A stretch of 26,620 nucleotides of DNA from Roseiarcus sp052147395 (GTDB lineage: Bacteria > Pseudomonadota > Alphaproteobacteria > Rhizobiales > Beijerinckiaceae): positions 1 through 26,620 of the forward strand of contig JBKQKS010000257.1 of NCBI GenBank assembly GCA_052147395.1, written 5' to 3'. Below are positions 8,418 to 16,493 of this stretch, in pieces. The notes below the pieces were generated by a model. That model had not been told where the DNA came from, searched no databases, and worked only from the letters and a program-made list of their open reading frames with translations. The position numbers and the translations under genes are program-made. Numbering within the stretch: position 1 is the stretch's first letter; the number at the start of each line of letters is the position of its first letter.

Positions 8418-8822
8418 TTAAGGCGATATCACATGAAGTGTTGGGAAATAATGCACGAAATCTGACCTATTATTGGTGACTAGTGACACCCCATTCACTT
8501 CGGCAGTTGCACCAATTAGGAAATCAGGCAATATGCGACTCTGCGGCCCCTTGTTATCCCTTCTATACTTAAGAAACGCTTTCCCCGCACGAAATAGAAC
8601 TTCATCGCTTGAGCCAAGTCGTTCCAGCGCTAAAGCTTTGACAACCGCATCAACTTCTTGAACCGAGCTCATTGCGACAGATATTTCGCAATACACAATG
8701 TCACAAATCACGATGGGGCCACTTTGCTTGCATCGGACCAACTCTTCGACCGACCATTGGTGCAACGGCTCAGTGTCGTTAATCAGCGCAATAACGACAC
8801 TTGTGTCGAGTAAAGTCGTCAT
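8418..8822 (-). CDS. PIN-domain ribonuclease (VapC-like toxin)
   Basis: This 134-residue single-domain PIN protein is predicted to be a metal-dependent RNase. The expected acidic residues are visible: Asp6 in LLDTSV, Glu46 in VYCEIS, Asp100 in LPDFLIGA and Asp121 after VTNNRS. VapC toxins normally sit directly behind a small VapB antitoxin. Here the ATG overlaps by 4 bp the stop of a 366-residue protein, and no small antitoxin gene is present. It is therefore the last gene of a three-gene operon with that protein and an MT-A70 methyltransferase. Base composition is clearly lower in GC than the flanks. Confidence 0.88.
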   Translation of the reverse strand: MTTLLDTSVVIALINDTEPLHQWSVEELVRCKQSGPIVICDIVYCEISVAMSSVQEVDAVVKALALERLGSSDEVLFRAGKAFLKYRRDNKGPQSRILPDFLIGATAEVNGVSLVTNNRSDFVHYFPTLHVISP

Positions 8823-9919
8823 CGCTCTCTCGTAATTCTCAACAATTCGTCGGCAGTCATCGTTGGACGAACATGTCTGCGTTTCAACTCATCGATTGAC
8901 TCTCGGGCCTTCTTCTTAATGTACGCGCCGACGTCGAAATCGTCGAGCGCAACAGCCGAAAGAAAGTCAAATCCAGCCTCCCGAGCAAGATTCGCGCATA
9001 CGCTAGGAATAGTCTTAAGAATTCTTGGATTGGTTGGATGAATTGCCGCTCCCGGCCGGGGGTCGTTTGCGAGATATCCTTCAATATCGCTCAATTTCAA
9101 CTGCATAACATCTAATACGCGTTCCTCAGAAAATCGCTCTCGACCGCCGCAAGCGATATACAGCCTCACAAGATGCTTAATTGCGAATTCTTTCTCGATC
9201 GACTTCGGGCCGGACAGGTCTAAAAAGTCACGCTGTTCCAATAGACTTAGATACTGCGATTCAGGCGTGTCAAGGCCATCAATCCGGTGATCATCGATCA
9301 GCCGATCAAGAGCAAGGAATAGTGCGTTGACCCACCATCTTTGAATTCCTGATTCACTAAAGGATTTCAGCCCCCCAATCTTGTACAAATAATTCAGATT
9401 GGTCGCAAGCTTTCTCGCGGTCCTTGCCTTATACCGCGAGTCGCTAATCACGAACGATTCGATGTCATCCGCGTTTACTTTAGCGACGTTCCATTCAAAA
9501 ACCTTTGCGACCCGCTCGCGGATGTACGCGCTTGCCCACAGTGCCGGATACCTCTGAGATATATTCGCACCTTTCCACACACCAACTTTGCTAAAATTAA
9601 ACGCGAATAGCGCTAAGCAGTCGAAATCTGCTGAAGGTGGAAAATTGACTGCCTGGAATACAAGTTCGTCCGCAATTAAGGTGTCGACATCATCTGTAAC
9701 TCGATTAAATAAGAAAAAATTGATTGGGATATAGTCGGGCCCACTACTGTTTTCGACTCGGCGGCGAAAAGTGCTTCTACGCACATTTTCAACAATGCCT
9801 TTGAAACCTACCTTAATCGCATTGTGAAGCCTCTCAAGCCCCGCGCCAGAGCTTATGGGGCCCCAGCTGAAGTTCTTAGTAAAACTTCCTGGAAGCCAGA
9901 CGTCCTGAACCACGGGCAT
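8819..9919 (-). CDS. Unrecognised 366-residue protein between MT-A70 and PIN genes
   Basis: I do not recognise this protein. It has no signal peptide or membrane helix. The N-terminal third is mixed alpha/beta (FSWGPISSGAGLERLHNAIK; YIPINFFLFNRVTDD; FDCLALFAFNFS). The middle and C-terminal parts look helical (RVAKVFEWNVAKV; RWWVNALFLALDRLIDD). The end is strongly charged (YIKKKARESIDELKRRHVRP, then TMTADELLRITRER), like a small antitoxin tail that could wrap a toxin. The start ATG 9919 has AGGA about 12 nt upstream, only moderate. It lies 36 bp downstream of the MT-A70 gene and overlaps the PIN gene by 4 bp (ATGA). Codon usage is more AT-rich than the flanks, indicating transfer. It may be a restriction or sensor component, or a large antitoxin for the PIN protein; neither is shown. 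Confidence 0.85.
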   Translation of the reverse strand: MPVVQDVWLPGSFTKNFSWGPISSGAGLERLHNAIKVGFKGIVENVRRSTFRRRVENSSGPDYIPINFFLFNRVTDDVDTLIADELVFQAVNFPPSADFDCLALFAFNFSKVGVWKGANISQRYPALWASAYIRERVAKVFEWNVAKVNADDIESFVISDSRYKARTARKLATNLNYLYKIGGLKSFSESGIQRWWVNALFLALDRLIDDHRIDGLDTPESQYLSLLEQRDFLDLSGPKSIEKEFAIKHLVRLYIACGGRERFSEERVLDVMQLKLSDIEGYLANDPRPGAAIHPTNPRILKTIPSVCANLAREAGFDFLSAVALDDFDVGAYIKKKARESIDELKRRHVRPTMTADELLRITRER

Positions 9920-9955
9920 CAGATGATTGTCCTAAACGATTGACTATGCTGATTT

Positions 9956-10648
9956 TCAAGCTCCAGAAACTTGTCTGCCCTGTCGGACGCTTAGAGCGGC
10001 TTGAGGCGTAGCTGCTGTCGAATTGTATTTGTAAGTCGACCACGACGGAGCGTACCCTTCATCGGCTTGATCGCCCCATGACACCCAGTTCCTCCGAACA
10101 CCCCGTCCAAACAGTTCCAAATACGGTCCAGAGGAGCAAGCCTCGATAATCGCATACTGTTCATCCGGTTTCCGGGAATGCTCTCGCTTTCGAGACGAGA
10201 AGTAGTTCACCTGAGATCGCCCCGGTGCCAAGGTTCGTGCATTCTTCCCACGGGTCCCAAAGAGAATTACTTCCGTAACGTTCCGAAAGTAAAATCCGAC
10301 ACCTCGGCCGTCAGATCCGCCGTCTTTTCTTACTTTATGCCATACGATATTGGCCTTGTACGTAAAACCCCATGCCTTTAGTACCTCTAGGCCGCCAGGC
10401 AGTAGGGCATTTGGCACCCACAAATAGAGATGTGCTGTCGGGATCGCAATTTGCCCGACCGGTAACGCCTTTATTTGGTCGATACTCATTGTCCCATATC
10501 GCGCTAGCCTGCGATGCTCGGGCGCTACTTTCCCCGTTCGGTTTATAAATTGCCACGGCGGGTCGGCAAGGATGGTCGCAAAGCGCCTCTGCCCAACAAA
10601 GGCTAAGAGGTCTTCAGTTGGCGAGGGAGGTCGTTCGATCTTTGTCAC
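9956..10648 (-). CDS. MT-A70 family adenine-N6 methyltransferase
   Basis: The catalytic DPPW motif is explicit (residues 29-32, in FATILADPPWQF), followed by family blocks YGTMSIDQIKALPV, HLYLWVPNALLPGGLEVLKAWGF and the GRGVGFYFRNVTEVILFGTRG region. In bacteria MT-A70 enzymes methylate adenine in DNA, either as orphans or within restriction or defence systems. I place the start at GTG 10648 (about 230 aa), because the frame upstream to an ATG at 10810 crosses a perfect 15-bp hairpin and does not look like protein sequence; the site is uncertain. It is the first gene of the operon with the 366-residue protein and the PIN nuclease. Confidence 0.9.
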   Translation of the reverse strand: MTKIERPPSPTEDLLAFVGQRRFATILADPPWQFINRTGKVAPEHRRLARYGTMSIDQIKALPVGQIAIPTAHLYLWVPNALLPGGLEVLKAWGFTYKANIVWHKVRKDGGSDGRGVGFYFRNVTEVILFGTRGKNARTLAPGRSQVNYFSSRKREHSRKPDEQYAIIEACSSGPYLELFGRGVRRNWVSWGDQADEGYAPSWSTYKYNSTAATPQAALSVRQGRQVSGA

Positions 10649-10673
10649 CCTCGCAAACCCCGTCGTTGCCTTT

Positions 10674-10706
10674 CTCCGCTCTCGGCCAATCTGGCCGAGA
10701 GCGGAG
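10674..10706. repeat. Perfect 15-bp hairpin between nrdJ and the MT-A70 gene
   Basis: The arms CTCCGCTCTCGGCCA (10674-10688) and TGGCCGAGAGCGGAG (10692-10706) are exactly complementary around a 3-nt loop. It lies 109 bp past the nrdJ stop and 26 bp before the probable MT-A70 start. There is no T-run, so it could be a nrdJ 3' hairpin, an attenuator or operator for the MT-A70 operon, or an island-edge repeat. Confidence 0.8.
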
Positions 10707-10814
10707 GGAGTGTACACTGATTCCGATGCAGTTATCGAGGCGCCGCGAACTTGTTTGCAGTGGCTTATTCGTCCTTCGCCCTGCACACTCGCTCTGCGTG
10801 GCGAGCCCAAAACC

Positions 10815-13800
10815 TCACGAGCACCCCGTCGTCCCGCCGCAGGTGTCGCACTTCAGGCAGGTGCCGTTGCGCACCATGGTGAAATTGCCGCACTCCGGGC
10901 AGGCCTCGCCGACGTAGCCTTTTATGCGCGCTTCGGCGCGCTTTTCGGCGAGCGATTCCACCTGCGGCGGGGTGAAGGCGACGCCGCCGACGAAGTCGCG
11001 GTGGTCGGACATTTCGCCTTTGAGCGCCGTCGCGCCTTGCGTCAGCGTGGCGACGACCCCGCCGCGCACCACCATCAGCTTGTCCGTCTTCGAGCGCACC
11101 AGGCCGCGCGAGACGACGCTGGAAGCTGGCGTCGGCGGGAAGCTGGCGGGGGCCTTGTCTTGCGCGACGCCGCCGCCGAGCACGGTCGCGCCGATGTCTT
11201 CGGGCGCGACATGGGCGAGGTCGTTGCGGCCGAGATAGGAGATCGCCAATTCGCGGAATACGTAATCGAGAATCGACGTCGCGTTCTTGATCGCGTCGTT
11301 GCCCTGCACCAAGCCGGCGGGCTCGAAGCGGGTGAAGGTGAACGCCTCCACATACTCGTCGAGCGGCACGCCATATTGCAGGCCGAGCGAGATCGCGATG
11401 GCGAAGTTGTTCATCAACGAGCGGAAGGCGGCGCCTTCCTTGTGCATGTCGATGAAGATTTCGCCGATGCGCCCGTCCTCGTATTCGCCGGTGCGCAGAT
11501 AGACCTTGTGGCCTCCAACCACCGCCTTCTGGGTGTAGCCCTTGCGGCGATCGGGCAGCCTTTCGCGGTCGCGCACGCGTTCGATGCGCTCGATGACCCG
11601 TTCGACAATCCTCTCGGCTACGGCGGCGGCGCGCGCCGGCGCGTTCAAAGCCACCAGCGTGTCGACCGCCTCGTCGTCCTCGTCGTCATTCTCGATCACC
11701 TGCGCATTGAGCGGCTGCGACAGCTTCGAGCCGTCGCGATAGAGCGCGTTGGCCTTGAGCCCCAATCGCCAGGACAGCATGTAGGCGTCCTTGCAGTCTT
11801 CGACGGTCGCGTCGTTGGCCATGTTGATGGTTTTGGAGATCGCGCCTGATATGAACGGCTGCGCCGCCGCCATCATCCTGATGTGACTCTCGACGCTCAG
11901 ATAACGTTTGCCGATCCGGCCGCAGGGGCTCGCGCAATCGAAGATCGAATAATGCTCCTTCTTCAGATGCGGCGCGCCCTCGAGCGTCATCGCCCCGCAG
12001 GCATAGACGTTGGCCGCCTCGATCTCCGACTTGGAGAAGCCGAGATGATTCAGCAGATCGAAGTTCTGCGCCTCGTACGACTCCGCTGAGATCTTCAGCG
12101 CGCCCACGAGGAAGTCGGGCCCGAGCGTAAACTTGTTGAACACGAATTTGATATCGAAGGCGCCGGCGAGCGCGCCCTCGATTCTTTCGATCGCGGCGTC
12201 CGTAAAGCCTCGGGCGCGCAAAGCGCCGTGGTTGACGCCCGGCGCATGGGCGAGCGTGGCGCGCCCGACCGCATAGGCGACGATGTCGGCGATTTTCGCC
12301 TCATCGTAGCCGAGGGTGCGCAAGGCTTCGGGGACGGCGCGGTTGATGATCTTGAAATAGCCGCCGCCGGCTAGCTTCTTGAACTTTACCAACGCGAAGT
12401 CTGGTTCTATTCCGGTAGTGTCGCAATCCATGACGAGGCCGATGGTGCCGGTCGGCGCGACGACGGAGACCTGCGCGTTGCGGTAGCCGTGCGGCTCGCC
12501 GAGTTCCAGGGCTTGCGCCCAGGCGTTCTCAGCCGCTTCCGAGAGTTTTGCCCAGGCCGGGCCCGCGTTGCGCAGCGACAGATGATCGAGCGGCGTCGGC
12601 GCCACCGAAAGCTTCTCATAGCCGTCGGCAAAACCCTCGGCGGCGCGCTTGTGGTTGCGGATCACCCTGAGCATCGCCTCGGCGTTGGCCTTATGGCCCG
12701 GGAACGGGCCGGCCTTGGCGGCGATCTCGGCCGAGGTCGCGTACGCGCGCCCGGTCATGATCGCGCTCAGGGCGCCTGAGATCGCGCGGCCTTCATCACT
12801 GTCGTAGGCGATGCCGGAACTCATCAGCAGGCCGCCGATATTGGCAAAGCCGAGGCCCAGCGTGCGATAATCATAGGAAAGGCGCGCGATCTCCTTCGAC
12901 GGGAACTGCGCCATGAGAACTGAGATTTCCAGCGTCAGCGTCCACAGCCGGCAGGCGTGCTCATAGGCAGAGACATCGAAAGCCTTGGTTTGCGGATTGC
13001 GGAAGCCGATCAGGTTCAACGACGCCAGATTGCAGGCGGTGTCGTCGAGAAACATGTATTCACTGCAGGGATTCGACGCCCGGATCGGCCCGGCCGCTGG
13101 GCAGGTATGCCACTCGTTGATGGTGGTGTGATATTGCAAGCCGGGATCGGCGGAGGCCCAGGCGGCGTAGCCGATCTTCTCCCACAGCGCGCGCGCCTTC
13201 ACGGTTTTCGCTGTCTTGCCGTCGAGCCGCCAAGTGAGATTCCAGTCGCCGTCGTTCTCGACCGCGTGGAGGAACGCGTCGGTGACGCGCACCGAATTGT
13301 TGGAGTTCTGCCCGGAGACCGTCAAATAGGCCTCCGACTCCCAGTCGGTGTCGTAAGTGTCGAACTCGACGTCGCGATAGCCCTGGCGGGCGAACTGGAT
13401 GATGCGCCTGATCAGCGCGTCGGGCACGTCGTCGCGTCGCGCCGCCTTCACCTCGCGCTTCAGCGCCGGGTTCTTGTCGACGTTGAAACAATCATCGCCC
13501 GGCCCTTCGCAGTTGACGCAAGCGCGCAGGATCGCCTTCAACCGACGCTTGACGATGCGCGAGCCCGCCACCATCGAGGCGACCTTCTGCTCCTCTTTGA
13601 CCTTCCAATCGATGAAAGCCTCGATGTCGGGATGATCGACGTCGACGACCACCATCTTGGCCGCCCGCCGCGTGGTGCCGCCGGATTTTATCGCGCCCGC
13701 CGCGCGGTCGCCGATTTTCAAGAAACTCATCAGGCCCGAAGAGCGCCCGCCGCCCGACAGTTTTTCGCGCTCGCCGCGCAGCGAGGAGAAATTCGTGCCG

Positions 13801-14492
13801 GTGCCCGATCCATATTTGAACAGTCTGGCTTCGCGCACCCAAAGATCCATGATGCCGCCCTCGTTGACGAGGTCGTCGGCGACCGACTGGATGAAGCAGG
13901 CGTGCGGCTGCGGATGCTCGTAGGCCGATTTCGATTTGACGAGCTTGCCGGTCTCGAAGTCGACGTAATAATGGCCCTGGCCGGGGCCGTCGACGCCGTA
14001 GGCCCAGTAGAGGCCGGTGTTGAACCACTGCGGCGAATTGGGCGCGCCGAGCTGGTGGGCGAGCATGTAGCGCATCTCGTCGTAATAGGCGTGCGCGTCC
14101 TCGTCGCTGTCGAAATAGCCGCCCTTCCAGCCCCAGTAGGTCCAGGCGCCTGAGAGCCGGTCGAACACCTGCTTGGCCGAATGCTCGCAACCAAAGCGCT
14201 CCGCCTTCGGCAGCGCCTCGAGCGCCGCCTCGTCGGGAATCGAGCGCCACAGGAACGAGGGCACGCCGTGCTCCTCGACGCGCTTCAGCCGCGCCGGCAC
14301 GCCGGCCTTGCGGAGATATTTCTGCGCCAGAACGTCGGCCGCCACCTGGCTCCAACCCTCGGGGATCTCGATGTTTTCGAGCGAGAACACCACCGAGCCG
14401 TCGGGGTTTCTGATCTCACTTCTCGTCGTCTGGAATTCGATCGACGCATAAGGCGACCCGAAACCCCTGGTGTAGTGCCGTTCGATGCGCAT
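10815..14492 (-). CDS. nrdJ: Vitamin B12-dependent (class II) ribonucleotide reductase
   Basis: NrdJ reduces ribonucleotides to deoxyribonucleotides using adenosylcobalamin to generate a thiyl radical, with no oxygen requirement. The length of 1225 residues matches the long alphaproteobacterial form. Visible signatures are NPCSEYMFLDDTACNLASLN in the barrel core, NSNNSVRVTDAFL, VVAPTGTIGLVMDCDTTGIE, and the C-terminal cysteine-rich tail CPECGNFTMVRNG..CLKCDTCGG, likely a zinc-binding/redox tail. The start is ATG 14492, with GAGGAA 9 nt upstream; the frame is open 10 codons further to 14522 without such a site. A candidate NrdR box lies about 240 bp upstream. The accessory MT-A70 operon follows downstream on the same strand. 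Confidence 0.96.
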   Translation of the reverse strand: MRIERHYTRGFGSPYASIEFQTTRSEIRNPDGSVVFSLENIEIPEGWSQVAADVLAQKYLRKAGVPARLKRVEEHGVPSFLWRSIPDEAALEALPKAERFGCEHSAKQVFDRLSGAWTYWGWKGGYFDSDEDAHAYYDEMRYMLAHQLGAPNSPQWFNTGLYWAYGVDGPGQGHYYVDFETGKLVKSKSAYEHPQPHACFIQSVADDLVNEGGIMDLWVREARLFKYGSGTGTNFSSLRGEREKLSGGGRSSGLMSFLKIGDRAAGAIKSGGTTRRAAKMVVVDVDHPDIEAFIDWKVKEEQKVASMVAGSRIVKRRLKAILRACVNCEGPGDDCFNVDKNPALKREVKAARRDDVPDALIRRIIQFARQGYRDVEFDTYDTDWESEAYLTVSGQNSNNSVRVTDAFLHAVENDGDWNLTWRLDGKTAKTVKARALWEKIGYAAWASADPGLQYHTTINEWHTCPAAGPIRASNPCSEYMFLDDTACNLASLNLIGFRNPQTKAFDVSAYEHACRLWTLTLEISVLMAQFPSKEIARLSYDYRTLGLGFANIGGLLMSSGIAYDSDEGRAISGALSAIMTGRAYATSAEIAAKAGPFPGHKANAEAMLRVIRNHKRAAEGFADGYEKLSVAPTPLDHLSLRNAGPAWAKLSEAAENAWAQALELGEPHGYRNAQVSVVAPTGTIGLVMDCDTTGIEPDFALVKFKKLAGGGYFKIINRAVPEALRTLGYDEAKIADIVAYAVGRATLAHAPGVNHGALRARGFTDAAIERIEGALAGAFDIKFVFNKFTLGPDFLVGALKISAESYEAQNFDLLNHLGFSKSEIEAANVYACGAMTLEGAPHLKKEHYSIFDCASPCGRIGKRYLSVESHIRMMAAAQPFISGAISKTINMANDATVEDCKDAYMLSWRLGLKANALYRDGSKLSQPLNAQVIENDDEDDEAVDTLVALNAPARAAAVAERIVERVIERIERVRDRERLPDRRKGYTQKAVVGGHKVYLRTGEYEDGRIGEIFIDMHKEGAAFRSLMNNFAIAISLGLQYGVPLDEYVEAFTFTRFEPAGLVQGNDAIKNATSILDYVFRELAISYLGRNDLAHVAPEDIGATVLGGGVAQDKAPASFPPTPASSVVSRGLVRSKTDKLMVVRGGVVATLTQGATALKGEMSDHRDFVGGVAFTPPQVESLAEKRAEARIKGYVGEACPECGNFTMVRNGTCLKCDTCGGTTGCS

Positions 14493-14828
14493 GCCAAAAA
14501 GTTCCTCAATCCGCGCAGCCACGAGCCTGCGGGACCGCCCGCGCGGCCGCGCCCTCGCTTCGATGGTGGTTGACGGCCGCCGGCGCGGCCCGTTTTCGCT
14601 TCGACTTGGAACTCGACGCGACCGCGTTTTTCCCGAGAGGAAATCCGCGGCGAGACCGGCTCCTCGCCGGCGCTTCGAGATTACAACTTCGACACGAAAG
14701 CGTCAAACTGTTGTACCCGCTATCCCCAGGGCCACTACATCTTGTGGAGAACAGGTAAAAGTTCGGTTAACGCCGCAGCCGCAAACGCAGCATCGGTCGA
14801 GTCGGCGGCCGCGCGCAAGGTAAAAATT
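14493..14828. other. Intergenic region upstream of nrdJ
   Basis: About 335 bp separate the nrdJ start from the xdhC stop. Apart from the candidate NrdR box at 14732-14747 and an AT-richer stretch around it that could hold the nrdJ promoter (minus strand), I see no gene or terminator. Confidence 0.4.
14732..14747. promoter_or_regulatory. Candidate NrdR box upstream of nrdJ
   Basis: CCACTACATCTTGTGG is a 16-bp imperfect palindrome (minus strand CCACAAGATGTAGTGG) resembling the NrdR repressor box (ACACWATATWTWGTGT type). NrdR boxes usually come in pairs with centres about 31 bp apart. About 31 bp toward nrdJ, 14701-14716 holds a weak partner containing CAAACTGTTG. The call rests on similarity to the consensus and on location before a ribonucleotide reductase gene. 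Confidence 0.45.
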
Positions 14829-15656
14829 TCAGCTTCCCACGACCCCAGGGGGCTCGACACACTGCAGCAGTTGTGCCGCGACGGAGGTCGCGATCGCCGC
14901 CGGCAATTTGCTCGAAATGCCGGGAATGCCGATCGGACAGACGAGAGTCGCGAGCTGCGAATCGGAGACGCCCGCCGCCCGCATGAAGCTCTCGAACCGG
15001 GCGCGTTTTGTCGCGGAGCCGATGAGCCCGACATAGCCGAAGCGGTTTTCGCCGAGCGCCCGGCTCACGATCGCGAGATCGAGCGGATGCGAATGGGTCA
15101 TCACCACCACGAAGGCGCCGGCCGGCGACGAATCGAGTTCGGCGACGGGATTTTCCGCCTGCACGAGCTCGCAATTCTGGGGGACGCGCCGAGGGAACGC
15201 CTCGGGGCGCGAATCGATCCAGCGCACGCGGAACGGCAGCGGCGCGAGCGCCAGCGTGAGCGCGCGCCCGACATGGCCGGCGCCGAACAGCAGGATGGGC
15301 CGGCGCGTGTCGACCCCTTCCCGCTCGCGGCGCGCGAGTTCGTCGATGTCGCGGGCGTCGAACACGTCGATAGCGAGATCGACGCGGCCGCCGCAGCATT
15401 GCGCGAGTTCGGGCCCGAGCGCGACGCGACGCTCGACCTCGGCGCCGCGGCCTCGCGCCAGCGCCGCGCGCGCCTCGGCGAGCGCGAGCCATTCGAGCGC
15501 GCCGCCGCCGATGCTGCCGTGAAAACCGCCGGAAGGGCGCACCACCATCGCCGCGCCCGCTTCGCGCGGCGTCGAGCCGGCGGTCGCGACGATGCGGATC
15601 AGGGCCGCCGAGCCTTCGGCGGCGATGGCGTCGAGGAGATGGCGGTAGGGGGTCAT
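14829..15656 (-). CDS. xdhC: Xanthine dehydrogenase accessory protein XdhC
   Basis: XdhC binds the molybdenum cofactor, promotes its sulfuration and inserts it into XdhB. The 275-residue protein shows the N-terminal XdhC/CoxI block (ALIRIVATAGSTPREAGAAM, GGFHGSIGGGALEW), the conserved GPELAQCCGGRV around residues 81-92, and a C-terminal Rossmann fold with ILLFGAGHVGRAL and YVGLIGSATKRARF. The start is ATG 15656 with GGGGAGG 7 nt upstream. The frame is open a further 78 codons upstream, but that part is a DUF559 relic and a repeat. The partners xdhA and xdhB lie at 17.8-21.6 kb on the same strand, separated by ridA and an inserted block. Confidence 0.94.
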   Translation of the reverse strand: MTPYRHLLDAIAAEGSAALIRIVATAGSTPREAGAAMVVRPSGGFHGSIGGGALEWLALAEARAALARGRGAEVERRVALGPELAQCCGGRVDLAIDVFDARDIDELARREREGVDTRRPILLFGAGHVGRALTLALAPLPFRVRWIDSRPEAFPRRVPQNCELVQAENPVAELDSSPAGAFVVVMTHSHPLDLAIVSRALGENRFGYVGLIGSATKRARFESFMRAAGVSDSQLATLVCPIGIPGISSKLPAAIATSVAAQLLQCVEPPGVVGS

Positions 15657-15945
15657 GGAAACGCCTCCCCGCTCCCGAGCGGGAGAGGGGCCGGGGGTGA
15701 GGGCGGCCGCTCGCTCGAGAGGCAGCCGGAGCTCCACCGGAATGCGCTGCAGCACGCTTTCGAGATCGTTGCACACCTCCTCGTCGGTGAAGCGCAATAC
15801 GTGCGCGCCGGCCCCTTCCAGAGCTTTGCCGCGTTCCTCGTCATTTTCCGTGAGAGCTGCATGTTGCCGCCCGTCGGGTTCGGCAACCAAACCTGCTCGA
15901 CCGGCAGAAGAAATCGACCACGTAACGGTCGATCGGAACCCGCCG
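15657..15945 (-). pseudogene. Decayed DUF559 (Vsr-like endonuclease fold) gene
   Basis: The minus strand carries the second half of a DUF559 domain in two frames. VPIDRYVVDFFCRSSR comes first (upstream, near 15900-15945). After a one-base shift, VAEPDGRQHAALTENDEERG follows, then AHVLRFTDEEV and NDLESVLQRIP. The N-terminal half (the LWxxLR...FRRQ part) is missing. The second frame runs without a stop into xdhC. At 15669-15700 the tail is a widespread intergenic repeat translating as LTPGPSPARERG. The gene is truncated, frameshifted and inactive. Confidence 0.75.
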
Positions 15946-15974
15946 CTCGAGCATGACGCACCTAGGTTGTATCC

Positions 15975-16358
15975 TCAGTCGGCTGCTACCGCCTCGATTT
16001 CCAGGAGCCAAGCAGGGTCGTAGATCTCGGTGATTATCACGGTCAGCGCCGGGCGTCTTCCAGCAAGCACGCGTCTTCGAATTTCGCCATTTTCCTCACG
16101 ATACTTCCGATCGGAAAGAAACGTGGTCACCTTCACCAAGTCGTCCAAACTCATGCGCGCCGCGCGCAACTGCAATTCGACATTGCGCCAAGTCAACTCA
16201 CATTGCTCCGAAAACGTCACAGGGACGGCGCCGCTCTGGTCCATCGGAATCTGTCCGCTGATGAACAATAGTCGCTTCGGTGATTCCACTTCGACGGCTT
16301 GGACATAGCTGCCAGTCGGCGCCGGCGCGCCAGCTCCGTCGATTCCCCGCGCTCGCAT
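15975..16358 (-). CDS. RidA/YjgF-family protein
   Basis: This 127-residue protein is of the RidA (YjgF/UK114) family, whose members hydrolyse reactive enamine/imine intermediates or act in related deamination steps. Family landmarks are LLFISGQIPMDQSG (residues 31-43), LTWRNVELQL, LVKVTTFLSDR and the C-terminal RRPALTVI...LLEIEAVA. The substrate-carboxylate-binding arginine (Arg102) and the conserved glutamate (Glu120) are present. The start is ATG 16358 with AGGGAG 7 nt upstream; an ATG seven codons earlier has no such site. It lies 17 bp after a relic of an xdhB 3' end, which suggests it was the gene following xdhB in a purine-catabolism operon. Confidence 0.9.
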   Translation of the reverse strand: MRARGIDGAGAPAPTGSYVQAVEVESPKRLLFISGQIPMDQSGAVPVTFSEQCELTWRNVELQLRAARMSLDDLVKVTTFLSDRKYREENGEIRRRVLAGRRPALTVIITEIYDPAWLLEIEAVAAD

Positions 16359-16375
16359 TTGCCGGCTCCCTGTGC

Positions 16376-16440
16376 TCACCCCGTACCCAAAGACTGTATC
16401 GCATGAAGAACCGCCTCCGGCGTGCGCGGCGACTCGCGCG
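16376..16440 (-). pseudogene. Second copy of the xdhB 3' end
   Basis: The minus-strand frame ending at the stop 16378-16376 reads RESPRTPEAVLHAIQSLGTG. The real XdhB ends LRAPCTPEAILDAIRSLA. The corresponding DNA (about 16391-16430 against 17768-17807) agrees at roughly 80% of 40 positions by eye. No other part of xdhB is nearby. It may be a leftover of the original xdhB end, or an att-like duplication made when the block 16441-17757 arrived. Confidence 0.6.
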
Positions 16441-16493
16441 TAGACGCGGCGCTCATCCCACGGCCGGCGGGCCTCTCTCTTCGCAAATCCTGC

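Noticed and set aside
15669..15700. A CRISPR-like or terminator signal in the GC-rich hairpin before xdhC
   Set aside because: It is a common single intergenic repeat (translating as LTPGPSPARERG), with no spacing pattern or T-run.
14742..15956. A 404-codon open frame on the plus strand
   Set aside because: It is antisense to xdhC and the DUF559 relic, which have clear family motifs on the minus strand.
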